Shown in pieces: positions 14,049 to 20,599 of a stretch of DNA of 21,688 nucleotides. The stretch comes from CAVPLU01 sp050012535. GTDB lineage: Archaea > Thermoproteota > Bathyarchaeia > 40CM-2-53-6. Made by a program: the position numbers and the translations under genes. The stretch spans positions 1-21,688 of the forward strand of contig JBEKGZ010000019.1 of the NCBI GenBank assembly GCA_050012535.1. The letters run 5' to 3'. The notes beneath the pieces are model-generated. The model was given only the letters and a program-made list of their open reading frames with translations, did no database searches and had not been told where the DNA came from. Position 1 is the stretch's first letter. Each line of letters starts with the position of its first letter.

Positions 14049-15716
14049 GTGTATTCCGTGTCGCATGTGGCGATCTCCGGCCAAGTAATCGAGAAAGTGG
14101 TCATGGAGGCGAGAGAGCACCCGGACGAACAGGTCGTCGGCGTATTGCTCGGCGGGCAGTCCGGCGGCAACATTGTCGTTGAGGACGCGGTTACTGGACC
14201 TTTCGAGGCTGACGCCACAAGGGCGACTCTGACCGGAGATTCGATTGCGAGAATTGCGGATGATATAGTAAACAAGAGAATAAGAGGTAGTATCGTGGGT
14301 TGGTACCATTCCCATGTCCGTGGTGGCGTCTTCATGTCGGAGACGGATGTGGAGACTCAACTCAAACTCCAACAGTTTTCCCCATTGGTGACGGCTATGG
14401 TCATTGATTCGCAGACCGGGCAATCAGGCTTCTTTAGAGCTGACGCCAAGACGAAGGAGTCGATACCTGTACCTTCACAGAACGCCGGCACAGCGGTAAC
14501 AACACCTGCGCCCGCACCTTACGTGGTTGAGCAAGCGACCGCACCTTACGTGGTTGAGCAAGCGATGTACCCGCAAGCTCCAACACCGCCCGCCCCGGCG
14601 CCAGTATCGGTTCGTACAATATTGCTCGTGGTGATTCTCATCACGCTGGCGGTGATTGGTGGCATTGCTGCACTAGCATACTATCGACCATTGGGTGGTG
14701 GTACCACAACCCTCACGATAACTCACAATCCCCCGGCACCACCGTTCACGATCGGGAATCCTATCACTTTCGATGCAAACGTCACCGGCTCTAACTTGCT
14801 GAACGTTACGCTGTCGTACAGGATCGTCGAATCCGCTCCCCAGCAAGGCGGAGTGATCGTTGGAGACTTGGTTAATGTGCCCATGCTTCTGAAGGCCGCG
14901 TGTTCAACCTCCTCCACTTGCACGTACTCGTACACCGTACCATCATCTGAGGTGTCCGGTCTCTACATTCAGTACTATATTTCGGCTTTCGATACTGCCT
15001 CCCCCCCTAACGTGGTTCGCACTGACGTTTACACTCTAGACGTGGGAGACTTCATTTGGCATGATGACAAGACCGAGATAACTGTTCTTCGACAAATCGA
15101 GAGCAGCGTGACACTTCCCCTAGATTCAATTCACAGCTTCACTGATCCTGTGACGATCAGAATCGTCACTCAACCACCGTTAGGAGTGAGGGTAGTTCCA
15201 GCTAGCGTGCAGGTTCGGCCGCCGAACTCGGCTGTCCTCACGATAACTAGCACTGACACGGCACAGATCACTAGCAAGTACGACATTGAGATCGATGCTG
15301 TCTACATCATTCACGCCGTGCAGATCATACGCTCCACCGTACTCGAACTGACCGTGACTGATGTCGACATCGCTGTCTCGCCAACCTATCAGAAGACCCT
15401 GCGCTGCTATTCTGGTGAAAGCTGTGATGAATCGAATTATCACGCAGTGTACACTGTGACACTCACAGTCTACGAGGGCTTCACTTCTCCGAGCGGAGTC
15501 AACATCGTCCTGACTGGGCTTCCTGACAAAGCATATTATCAAATTCTACTGCTCGACCACAAGATTGCCGCGGATGGGACGGAGACATTGACCTACAATC
15601 TCGAAATCCGCGCTCACTCAGATGCCATTGTGGATAAGTACCTCTTCTCAGTGGTGGTCAAGGCGGGAACCATCACACATAGTGTGGATAATCTCCAATT
15701 CGAGATCGTGGACTAA
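14049..15716 (+). CDS. Rpn11/CSN5-like JAMM protease fused to a transmembrane helix and large outer domain
   Basis: The 555-residue protein begins (GTG) with a JAMM/MPN+ domain (about 5-135). The metal motif is H-x-H-x7-S-x2-D: His87, His89, Ser97, Asp100, in GWYHSHVRGGVFMSETD, close to Rpn11 and CSN5. The upstream catalytic Glu is less clear: Glu27 is followed by Gln28, and Gln28 is the residue that aligns with the usual EVxG. After a Pro/Ala linker with a direct repeat (158-172) comes one transmembrane helix (190-211) and about 340 beta-rich residues, probably Ig-like or NEW3-like domains. The catalytic domain would be cytosolic and the C-terminus outside. Next to Ubl, E2 and E1 genes, it probably trims the Ubl precursor and/or removes Ubl from targets. 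Confidence 0.93.
   Translation: MYSVSHVAISGQVIEKVVMEAREHPDEQVVGVLLGGQSGGNIVVEDAVTGPFEADATRATLTGDSIARIADDIVNKRIRGSIVGWYHSHVRGGVFMSETDVETQLKLQQFSPLVTAMVIDSQTGQSGFFRADAKTKESIPVPSQNAGTAVTTPAPAPYVVEQATAPYVVEQAMYPQAPTPPAPAPVSVRTILLVVILITLAVIGGIAALAYYRPLGGGTTTLTITHNPPAPPFTIGNPITFDANVTGSNLLNVTLSYRIVESAPQQGGVIVGDLVNVPMLLKAACSTSSTCTYSYTVPSSEVSGLYIQYYISAFDTASPPNVVRTDVYTLDVGDFIWHDDKTEITVLRQIESSVTLPLDSIHSFTDPVTIRIVTQPPLGVRVVPASVQVRPPNSAVLTITSTDTAQITSKYDIEIDAVYIIHAVQIIRSTVLELTVTDVDIAVSPTYQKTLRCYSGESCDESNYHAVYTVTLTVYEGFTSPSGVNIVLTGLPDKAYYQILLLDHKIAADGTETLTYNLEIRAHSDAIVDKYLFSVVVKAGTITHSVDNLQFEIVD
14514..14565 (+). repeat. Direct repeat (25 identical bases, period 27) in the JAMM linker
   Basis: Two copies of a 25-base unit (14514-14538 and 14541-14565) encode APYVVEQA twice between the catalytic domain and the membrane helix. 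Confidence 0.85.
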
Positions 15717-15738
15717 CTGGCAGCTTTGATCGCTTACT

Positions 15739-15746
15739 GGAGGTGA
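15739..15746 (+). promoter_or_regulatory. Strong ribosome binding site for the ubiquitin-like protein
   Basis: GGAGGTGA lies nine bases before TTG 15756. It is the best such site within the JAMM-Ubl-E2-E1 run, fitting high output of the modifier itself. Confidence 0.7.
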
Positions 15747-15755
15747 GAGAAGAAC

Positions 15756-16001
15756 TTGAAGCTCTTCGTTCAAGCACCCATCGGACCACAAACAGGCTTG
15801 GCTGAGATCGATGTCATTCCAGACCATACAATCGGAGAGATCAAACAGCAAGTGTGCACCTCTTTTGGAGTAGACTCTATGACGGTCGCGTTGATGTATG
15901 GTGGAATCATACTGGATGAGTCGAGCACGGTCAGCAAGGCCGGGATTCCCGAGAACGCGCAACTGGCACTCATGCCTTACAACATCATCGGTGGCACCTG
16001 A
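15756..16001 (+). CDS. Ubiquitin-like modifier ending in Gly-Gly-Thr
   Basis: The 81-residue protein has the ubiquitin beta-grasp pattern: strand MKLFVQ, second strand AEIDVI, then HTIGEIKQQVCTSFGV as the helix (ubiquitin TIENVKAKIQDKEGI), ALMYGGIILDES (ubiquitin LIFAGKQLEDG), AGIPENAQLALMPY at the end. It closes with IIGGT. As with archaeal Ubl precursors, residues after the Gly-Gly (one Thr) must be removed to expose the conjugatable end, a job for the JAMM enzyme encoded 39 bases upstream. Start TTG with a strong ribosome binding site; only two bases separate it from the E2 gene. It was assigned by fold pattern plus context. Confidence 0.93.
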   Translation: MKLFVQAPIGPQTGLAEIDVIPDHTIGEIKQQVCTSFGVDSMTVALMYGGIILDESSTVSKAGIPENAQLALMPYNIIGGT

Positions 16002-16003
16002 AG

Positions 16004-16594
16004 GTGAATGTCCCGCTTCTCTACAAGGAGAAGAATTTCACAAACCACCAGTTTCCAACAGTGACGGCGCTGAACGATCCCCCCACGGCATATGAGGGTA
16101 TGCTAAGGTGTGAGAAGGGGGAGGTTAGGACACTCGCCGAGAAGGGGATCTGGCCCTTCACTGAGTATGTTGACTGGAACAGGTTTAGACTCGAACTCCC
16201 TGATGATTATCCCTTGAAACCTCCTAGGGCGATGTGGGTCTCCGAAATATCCCATCCGAACATCGTCCCAAAGGTCATGAATGCCGTTTGCGTTTCAATC
16301 CTTGGGGAGAACTGGCGCCCCGACCTGAAGCTTGTGTCTGTTGTAAACGCGCTCTACTACCTCCTGTCTGATCCGAACCCGGACAATGTGTTCGATCACC
16401 CCAACTGCTTGAAAGCGGCGAGTGTCTGCCGATCGTATGGATTTCCCAGAATGACCAAGCGGAAGACTTCGCAGCACGACGATCTTCTCCGATTCAACAT
16501 CGTTCCTATCCCTCAGGCTCGACCGAGAGAGTCAACGCCTCCGGGAGACGTAATACGTTTTCGAATCCTTGACAGGGAGCGAAAGGAACACTAG
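16004..16594 (+). CDS. E2-like ubiquitin-conjugating enzyme
   Basis: The 196-residue protein is a recognisable UBC fold: PDDYPLKPPRAMW (65-78; canonical YPFKPP), HPN tripeptide at 84-86, catalytic Cys96 in AVCVSIL, Trp104, and DPNPDNVFD (123-131), the same block that in eukaryotic E2s follows the active site. The spacing from HPN to Cys is ten residues, two longer than typical. The last 60 residues or so extend past the core and end with charged residues. It would accept the activated Ubl from the E1 encoded immediately downstream and pass it to Lys on targets. Start GTG, two bases after the Ubl stop; stop TAG abuts the E1 start, so translation is coupled. Confidence 0.95.
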   Translation: MNVPLLYKEKNFTNHQFPTVTALNDPPTAYEGMLRCEKGEVRTLAEKGIWPFTEYVDWNRFRLELPDDYPLKPPRAMWVSEISHPNIVPKVMNAVCVSILGENWRPDLKLVSVVNALYYLLSDPNPDNVFDHPNCLKAASVCRSYGFPRMTKRKTSQHDDLLRFNIVPIPQARPRESTPPGDVIRFRILDRERKEH

Positions 16595-17851
16595 TTGAAA
16601 GCAAATCTCTCGATGCCGTCTGTCTGCGATATAGAACTCAGTGTTCCCTCCACCGCAACCATAGGTTTCGTCAAGAGGAAGGCCTGCCAGAAGCTAGGCA
16701 TCGAACCTGACCTTACGAGCATCATTCATGACGGAACACGAATTGAAGACAATCGAAGACTCAGCACCCTACATCTCAAGCGGAAACCCCTCACGATAGA
16801 TTACCTCTGGGCCCGCCATCTAATACTCTGGGGACCGGAAGGGCAGAAGCGACTGAGAGAAGCAACAGTACTCGTAGCTGGGGCCGGGGCAATTGGCAAT
16901 GAGGTTTCGAAGAACCTCGCGATGCTAGGCATCAAGCGCCTCTTGATTGTTGATAATGACATCGTCGAGCTTTCAAATACGAGTCGAATGATCTTCTTCG
17001 ACCGCAAGAGCCAAGGCTTGAACAAAGCGCGAGTACTGGCGCGGGGAATCACCTCCAAGTTTCCTTATGTCGAAGCAATAGCGTGGACGGGGAGTCTCGA
17101 AGACCTTCCACTCGAACACTTGCTCAGCGCTGATGTGATAGTCTGCGGCTTGGACAATGTCATCTCTAGGATATACCTCTCACAGGTCTCAAGAAGATAC
17201 TCCATTCCGATGATAGACGGGGGGATCGTTGGATATCGCGGGCGCGTCCAAGTATATGTTCCCCCGAACATGCCATGCCCACTTTGTACGTATCCATCAG
17301 GCCAGTACGGCCGCATCGCGGGACTGAGGAACCCCTGCGATGGACCGGCAGAAGAAACGAAGGTTCCATCGTTGCCGACAACGATCTCTTTGGTATCTTC
17401 CATCCAATGCCAGGAGGCGGTGAAACTGATCGTTGGGCACCAAAGCTACTTGAAGAATGGCATGTGGCCGAAAGAGACCGGGGAACCGCTGAAAGGGATA
17501 CTGATGATCGACTTGCAGTACAACCGCTACAGCCTCATGGATGTCAAGCGGAGCAAGAACTGCGTCGTATGCGGAGACAACGGGTTGGTACAGAAGCCTG
17601 TAACGATTCTAACGATCCCGGTGAAGGACCTCCACGACTCAACCTCCCAACTGCATCATATCGTCGCCCATGAGATGAAACTCGCGGAGCAGCAAATCAT
17701 GCTCTTCTCGCAACGACGCAACAAGACAGCGAGGATCGAGAAGAAGCGGTCTCTTCGAAGATTACACATCGGAGCGGGGAACATAGTCACCGCGGTTGCA
17801 CAGAATGGAGCCGACTACACTGAGGCGGTAGTCAGACTCTCAAGATCATAG
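16595..17851 (+). CDS. E1-like Ubl-activating enzyme with N-terminal ubiquitin-like domain
   Basis: The 418-residue protein has three parts. Residues 3-69 form a ubiquitin-like beta-grasp domain (IGFVKRKACQKLGI as helix, SIIHDGTRIEDNRRL as the Leu-rich turn). Residues 75-330 are a ThiF/MoeB/E1 adenylation domain: GAGAIG at 96-101, VDNDIVELSNTSR (119-131) with ATP-binding Asp, Asn and Arg, LDNVISR (186-192), and structural zinc Cys228, 231, 323, 326. The last 90 residues are unassigned. The catalytic Cys is not obvious; Cys248 (NPCDG) aligns best. The enzyme would adenylate the Ubl C-terminus and hand it to E2. TTG start directly after the E2 stop. The N-terminal domain lacks a Gly-Gly end and so is probably a docking module. 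Confidence 0.94.
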   Translation: MKANLSMPSVCDIELSVPSTATIGFVKRKACQKLGIEPDLTSIIHDGTRIEDNRRLSTLHLKRKPLTIDYLWARHLILWGPEGQKRLREATVLVAGAGAIGNEVSKNLAMLGIKRLLIVDNDIVELSNTSRMIFFDRKSQGLNKARVLARGITSKFPYVEAIAWTGSLEDLPLEHLLSADVIVCGLDNVISRIYLSQVSRRYSIPMIDGGIVGYRGRVQVYVPPNMPCPLCTYPSGQYGRIAGLRNPCDGPAEETKVPSLPTTISLVSSIQCQEAVKLIVGHQSYLKNGMWPKETGEPLKGILMIDLQYNRYSLMDVKRSKNCVVCGDNGLVQKPVTILTIPVKDLHDSTSQLHHIVAHEMKLAEQQIMLFSQRRNKTARIEKKRSLRRLHIGAGNIVTAVAQNGADYTEAVVRLSRS

Positions 17852-17962
17852 GCCCCCGCTAGATCATGCGTCCTCATGATGGCGAACGACCCATGAATGA
17901 TCATGACTGACCGCAGCAATGGTTATTACATCACCGAGATGGTATCAAACTAGGTCTGGACA

Positions 17963-18328
17963 ATGCGACAGTGTTTATCCTGTGGAAGCAAGAACGCTGA
18001 TGACGCAACGTTCTGCAGCATGTGTGGGAGCTCCTTTGCCCAACAATCCATGCAGCCAGTAGGCAGCATCACAAAGCCTACTCCCGTTGTCAGGACAATC
18101 ACTCCACTGGCTCAGACAGCTCCATGGCCTTCTCCTCCGGTGGCTCGACCACAAACGACTGTCGGATCCTGCTTCTATCACCCTGAACTCCCAGCATCGT
18201 GCGTCTGCGCGAAGTGCGAGAGGCAGATATGTTTCTCCTGTGCGAGGCCCTACGGCCAACTAGCGATATGCCCACAGTGTTACTGGACGATTGCGCCGCG
18301 TGCCGGTGCATGGCAACAGAGACGCTGA
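17963..18328 (+). CDS. Small zinc-ribbon plus B-box/RING-like protein, candidate E3 or adaptor
   Basis: The 121-residue protein repeats the zinc architecture of the gene at 13049. It has a C4 ribbon (Cys4, 7, 18, 21), a Pro/Thr-rich linker (30-66), then a cysteine/histidine finger with spacing C70-x2-H73-x8-C82-x2-C85-x4-C90-x2-C93-x9-C103-x2-C106, enough to bind two zinc ions as in B-box or RING cross-braces. It has no membrane segment. It lies 111 bases after the E1 gene on the same strand. In Caldiarchaeum a small RING protein acts as E3 in the equivalent locus; the same role here is inferred from position and metal pattern, not proven by sequence. Start ATG at 17963 with no strong ribosome site. 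Confidence 0.88.
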   Translation: MRQCLSCGSKNADDATFCSMCGSSFAQQSMQPVGSITKPTPVVRTITPLAQTAPWPSPPVARPQTTVGSCFYHPELPASCVCAKCERQICFSCARPYGQLAICPQCYWTIAPRAGAWQQRR

Positions 18329-18340
18329 AGACGCTCTTAT

Positions 18341-20035
18341 CTACCCTAGTCGTCCTTTTCTCTTCAGTCGCTCCGTGGACAGCCGCAGTTCCTCAACTGA
18401 GAAACCGAGTTCCCTAGAAGCTTGGCTAAGCGATATCTCGCCGCCTCGTTTCACAATATAGTCATAAACCCGATTGTCAAGCTTCTCCACCTCGGGAGCG
18501 GCTGATGTCTGCCCTCGCACCTGAACAGCCCCACATGCTTGACAGATAGCAGCTGTGCTCGGAATCCCAGCACCGCACTTCTGACAAAAGACCAATGAAA
18601 CCTGAGCGGTAGCGCCCGGGGATGCAATCTTGCGTCTTCCCAATCCGGACCTGAACGATAGTCGCAGTCTTCCAAGAGAGGCGGGCCGCTTCACGATGAT
18701 GAACATTACAACCGCGAATACAGCCACTGCGGACCCCAGGGCAAGAGTGAAAACCCACATCGGCGTGTAGTCGGTCGTCCATTGTGCTTCGACCACATAC
18801 GGACGATCCATAGTGACTTCAGTCACAGTCGGAGGAAAAGTGTCGATTATATTTGAGGAGTTGAGACGCCATCCCGCAAGAGAGTGCTTCACGAGAAGCT
18901 CTGATCCGCTGTAGGCAACTCCAAACTTGGCTTTCTGCCCGCTGGCATACCACCCTGTACCCGTGGGTTCTCCAAGCGGAGAGGTCACGAGTAGGTAGTA
19001 CTGCGTCTGATATATCAGTCGCACGCTATGCGGTCTGTCCATCAGGACCTCAATAGATGTTCCGGGCTGAGTCATGTTATCAATATTCCACGAGAACCAA
19101 GCAAACCGTTGCGCTGGACTCTCGGGGATTGAGATGATCTGAGGGACTGGACCTAGAGCGGCACTCTGACCCGCATCGTACCAAGTTGTATTGGAGAGCA
19201 CTATTCTCTGCGCAGTCTCTGGAGGATCGAAGACGACGCTTAGCTTGTACTCAGCTTTGTACTTCGCAGTCACAGATTTCGGACCATTCATGTTTATCGA
19301 TCCGCTGAGGGCAGTGCCTGAGTAGTCCCCGGCCCATCCAACGAAGACTTGACGAGCATCGGTTCCATTTGTTCCCTCTGGCGCGACAAACTCGGCGGTG
19401 GAGTCGGCATCGAACCAGAGAGCCGAGGGCGAGAAGACTCCGACCGGGTCAAATGACATCCGAAGATTGTATTGCGTCTTCCATTGTGCGATGGCTCTCT
19501 TGGGACTATTCATGATAATAGGATTAGAGGATGTTCCTTGTCCGTAGGCGTCTTGCTGCCACTTGACGAAGAGGTATCTAGTCCCTTCGGACCCGGAAGT
19601 CATGTTGGCAGCTAGCCGCGCTTGGACAGTTGTGCCTTCTTTGTACCAATCGCTCCCGGACGGAGAACCATAGAGAGAAACAACTTCGAGATAGTATTGC
19701 GTCTCGTAGGCGAAAGTGTGGGGCCCCACGCCGCTAATTGACCAGACGTTGTCCCCACACTGATACCTTGTCCCATTTCCGCCTCCTACGTTCAGGTTGA
19801 CACTGAGCGTGTGCATCGCGCCAGAAGACAGGTCAAGAGTTTTCGTCTCGCCTGTCGCTATGGTTCCGTTCAACACGCCGTCCAGATAGTACTGGGCTCT
19901 TACTCCGACGGGGAGTCCTGTCACCGTGAATGAGGCAGAGTACGTTTGAGCTTCTACGAGCACCGGCGTGAGAGTGAGAAAAACGAAGACCAGCATGCCA
20001 ACTCCTAAAAGAACCATCCTAGTCTCCGGTGGCAT
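18341..20035 (-). CDS. Membrane sensor-like protein: InlB-like repeats, zinc ribbon, winged helix
   Basis: The 564-residue protein has a signal/anchor segment (7-29), then an outer region of about 400 residues with four repeats of roughly 75 (about 112-188, 189-263, 264-345, 346-421). Each has a Gly/Trp-Tyr core, a W-x-x-D/N motif and ends MN/MD-x-P-x-x-V, as in InlB B-repeat-like domains. A transmembrane helix (426-448) is followed inside by a basic stretch, a zinc ribbon (Cys484, 487, 498, 501) and a winged-helix-like end (518-564, ISLSQASRELGFSVEELRLS). So it may couple an outside signal to DNA or protein binding inside. It is convergent with the Ubl locus, 12 bases apart. No known family name; the role is inferred from architecture. 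Confidence 0.85.
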   Translation of the reverse strand: MPPETRMVLLGVGMLVFVFLTLTPVLVEAQTYSASFTVTGLPVGVRAQYYLDGVLNGTIATGETKTLDLSSGAMHTLSVNLNVGGGNGTRYQCGDNVWSISGVGPHTFAYETQYYLEVVSLYGSPSGSDWYKEGTTVQARLAANMTSGSEGTRYLFVKWQQDAYGQGTSSNPIIMNSPKRAIAQWKTQYNLRMSFDPVGVFSPSALWFDADSTAEFVAPEGTNGTDARQVFVGWAGDYSGTALSGSINMNGPKSVTAKYKAEYKLSVVFDPPETAQRIVLSNTTWYDAGQSAALGPVPQIISIPESPAQRFAWFSWNIDNMTQPGTSIEVLMDRPHSVRLIYQTQYYLLVTSPLGEPTGTGWYASGQKAKFGVAYSGSELLVKHSLAGWRLNSSNIIDTFPPTVTEVTMDRPYVVEAQWTTDYTPMWVFTLALGSAVAVFAVVMFIIVKRPASLGRLRLSFRSGLGRRKIASPGATAQVSLVFCQKCGAGIPSTAAICQACGAVQVRGQTSAAPEVEKLDNRVYDYIVKRGGEISLSQASRELGFSVEELRLSTERLKRKGRLG

Positions 20036-20072
20036 GACGACAGGGCCTCGATAGCTACTCTTGGGCGTGACT

Positions 20073-20082
20073 GCTAAAATGC
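20073..20082 (-). promoter_or_regulatory. TATA-like box for the membrane sensor-like gene
   Basis: Minus-strand GCATTTTAGC, predicting a start near 20050 and a leader of about 15 bases. The remaining intergenic stretch up to 20288 shows no gene, RNA or repeat that could be supported. Confidence 0.4.
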
Positions 20083-20288
20083 ATTACACCATCGAATTTG
20101 TCATTGTTGTATCAAAATCCTAGGCTAGTCATCAACTACGTTGCCAGATTGATTGCGCTGTTCGATAACACGCACGATCCCAAAACAGCCGACGCCTGTG
20201 TTCGAGCGAGAGAAATGACGCCCACGATTGCAGATTCCTGAATCCGTGTCCGTAATGGTCATAACTAGTTACTTGTACCTAGTGGGAC

Positions 20289-20594
20289 ATGGTCTCCACT
20301 GCTTATGCGCGAGGAAGAAGCAGAGAATACCAAGTGCTCAAAAAGTTGAGGGGCCAGGGTTGGTACTGTAGCAGAAGCGCAGCATCCCATGGGCCTGTGG
20401 ATGTTTTCGCAGGGAAAGGCAGGATGGTCCGCATGATCCAAGTGAAAAGCGGACGAGCCAGACTGAGGCCTAGCGACAGGGAGGTCCTCAAGCTTTGGGC
20501 CGAAGCATATGGAGGCGTGGCTGAGGTCTGGTACTTCGGCAGGCGGATTGGCACCAGAATTGAAGTGATCTGCGACGCTACGACCGGCCCGTGA
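20289..20594 (+). CDS. Holliday-junction-resolvase-like PD-(D/E)XK nuclease
   Basis: The 101-residue protein resembles archaeal Hjc-type resolvases and related restriction-endonuclease-fold proteins: RGRSREYQVLKKLRGQG at the start (Glu13 as first metal ligand), GPVDVFAGKG with Asp38, then MIQVKS with Lys in place of the usual EVKS (Glu replaced by Gln) and a helix with DREVLKLWAEAYG. Length matches the small resolvase family (100-140). Loss of the acidic residue in the ExK motif is tolerated in some members. It is divergent from the membrane sensor gene and convergent with trm5. It could be a resolvase or a diverged nuclease of unknown role. Confidence 0.75.
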   Translation: MVSTAYARGRSREYQVLKKLRGQGWYCSRSAASHGPVDVFAGKGRMVRMIQVKSGRARLRPSDREVLKLWAEAYGGVAEVWYFGRRIGTRIEVICDATTGP

Positions 20595-20599
20595 CGTTC

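Noticed and set aside
17869..17912. Possible box C/D small RNA after the E1 gene (ATGATGG ... CTGA)
   Set aside because: The C box has a mismatch, and no D'/C' boxes or terminal stem are visible.
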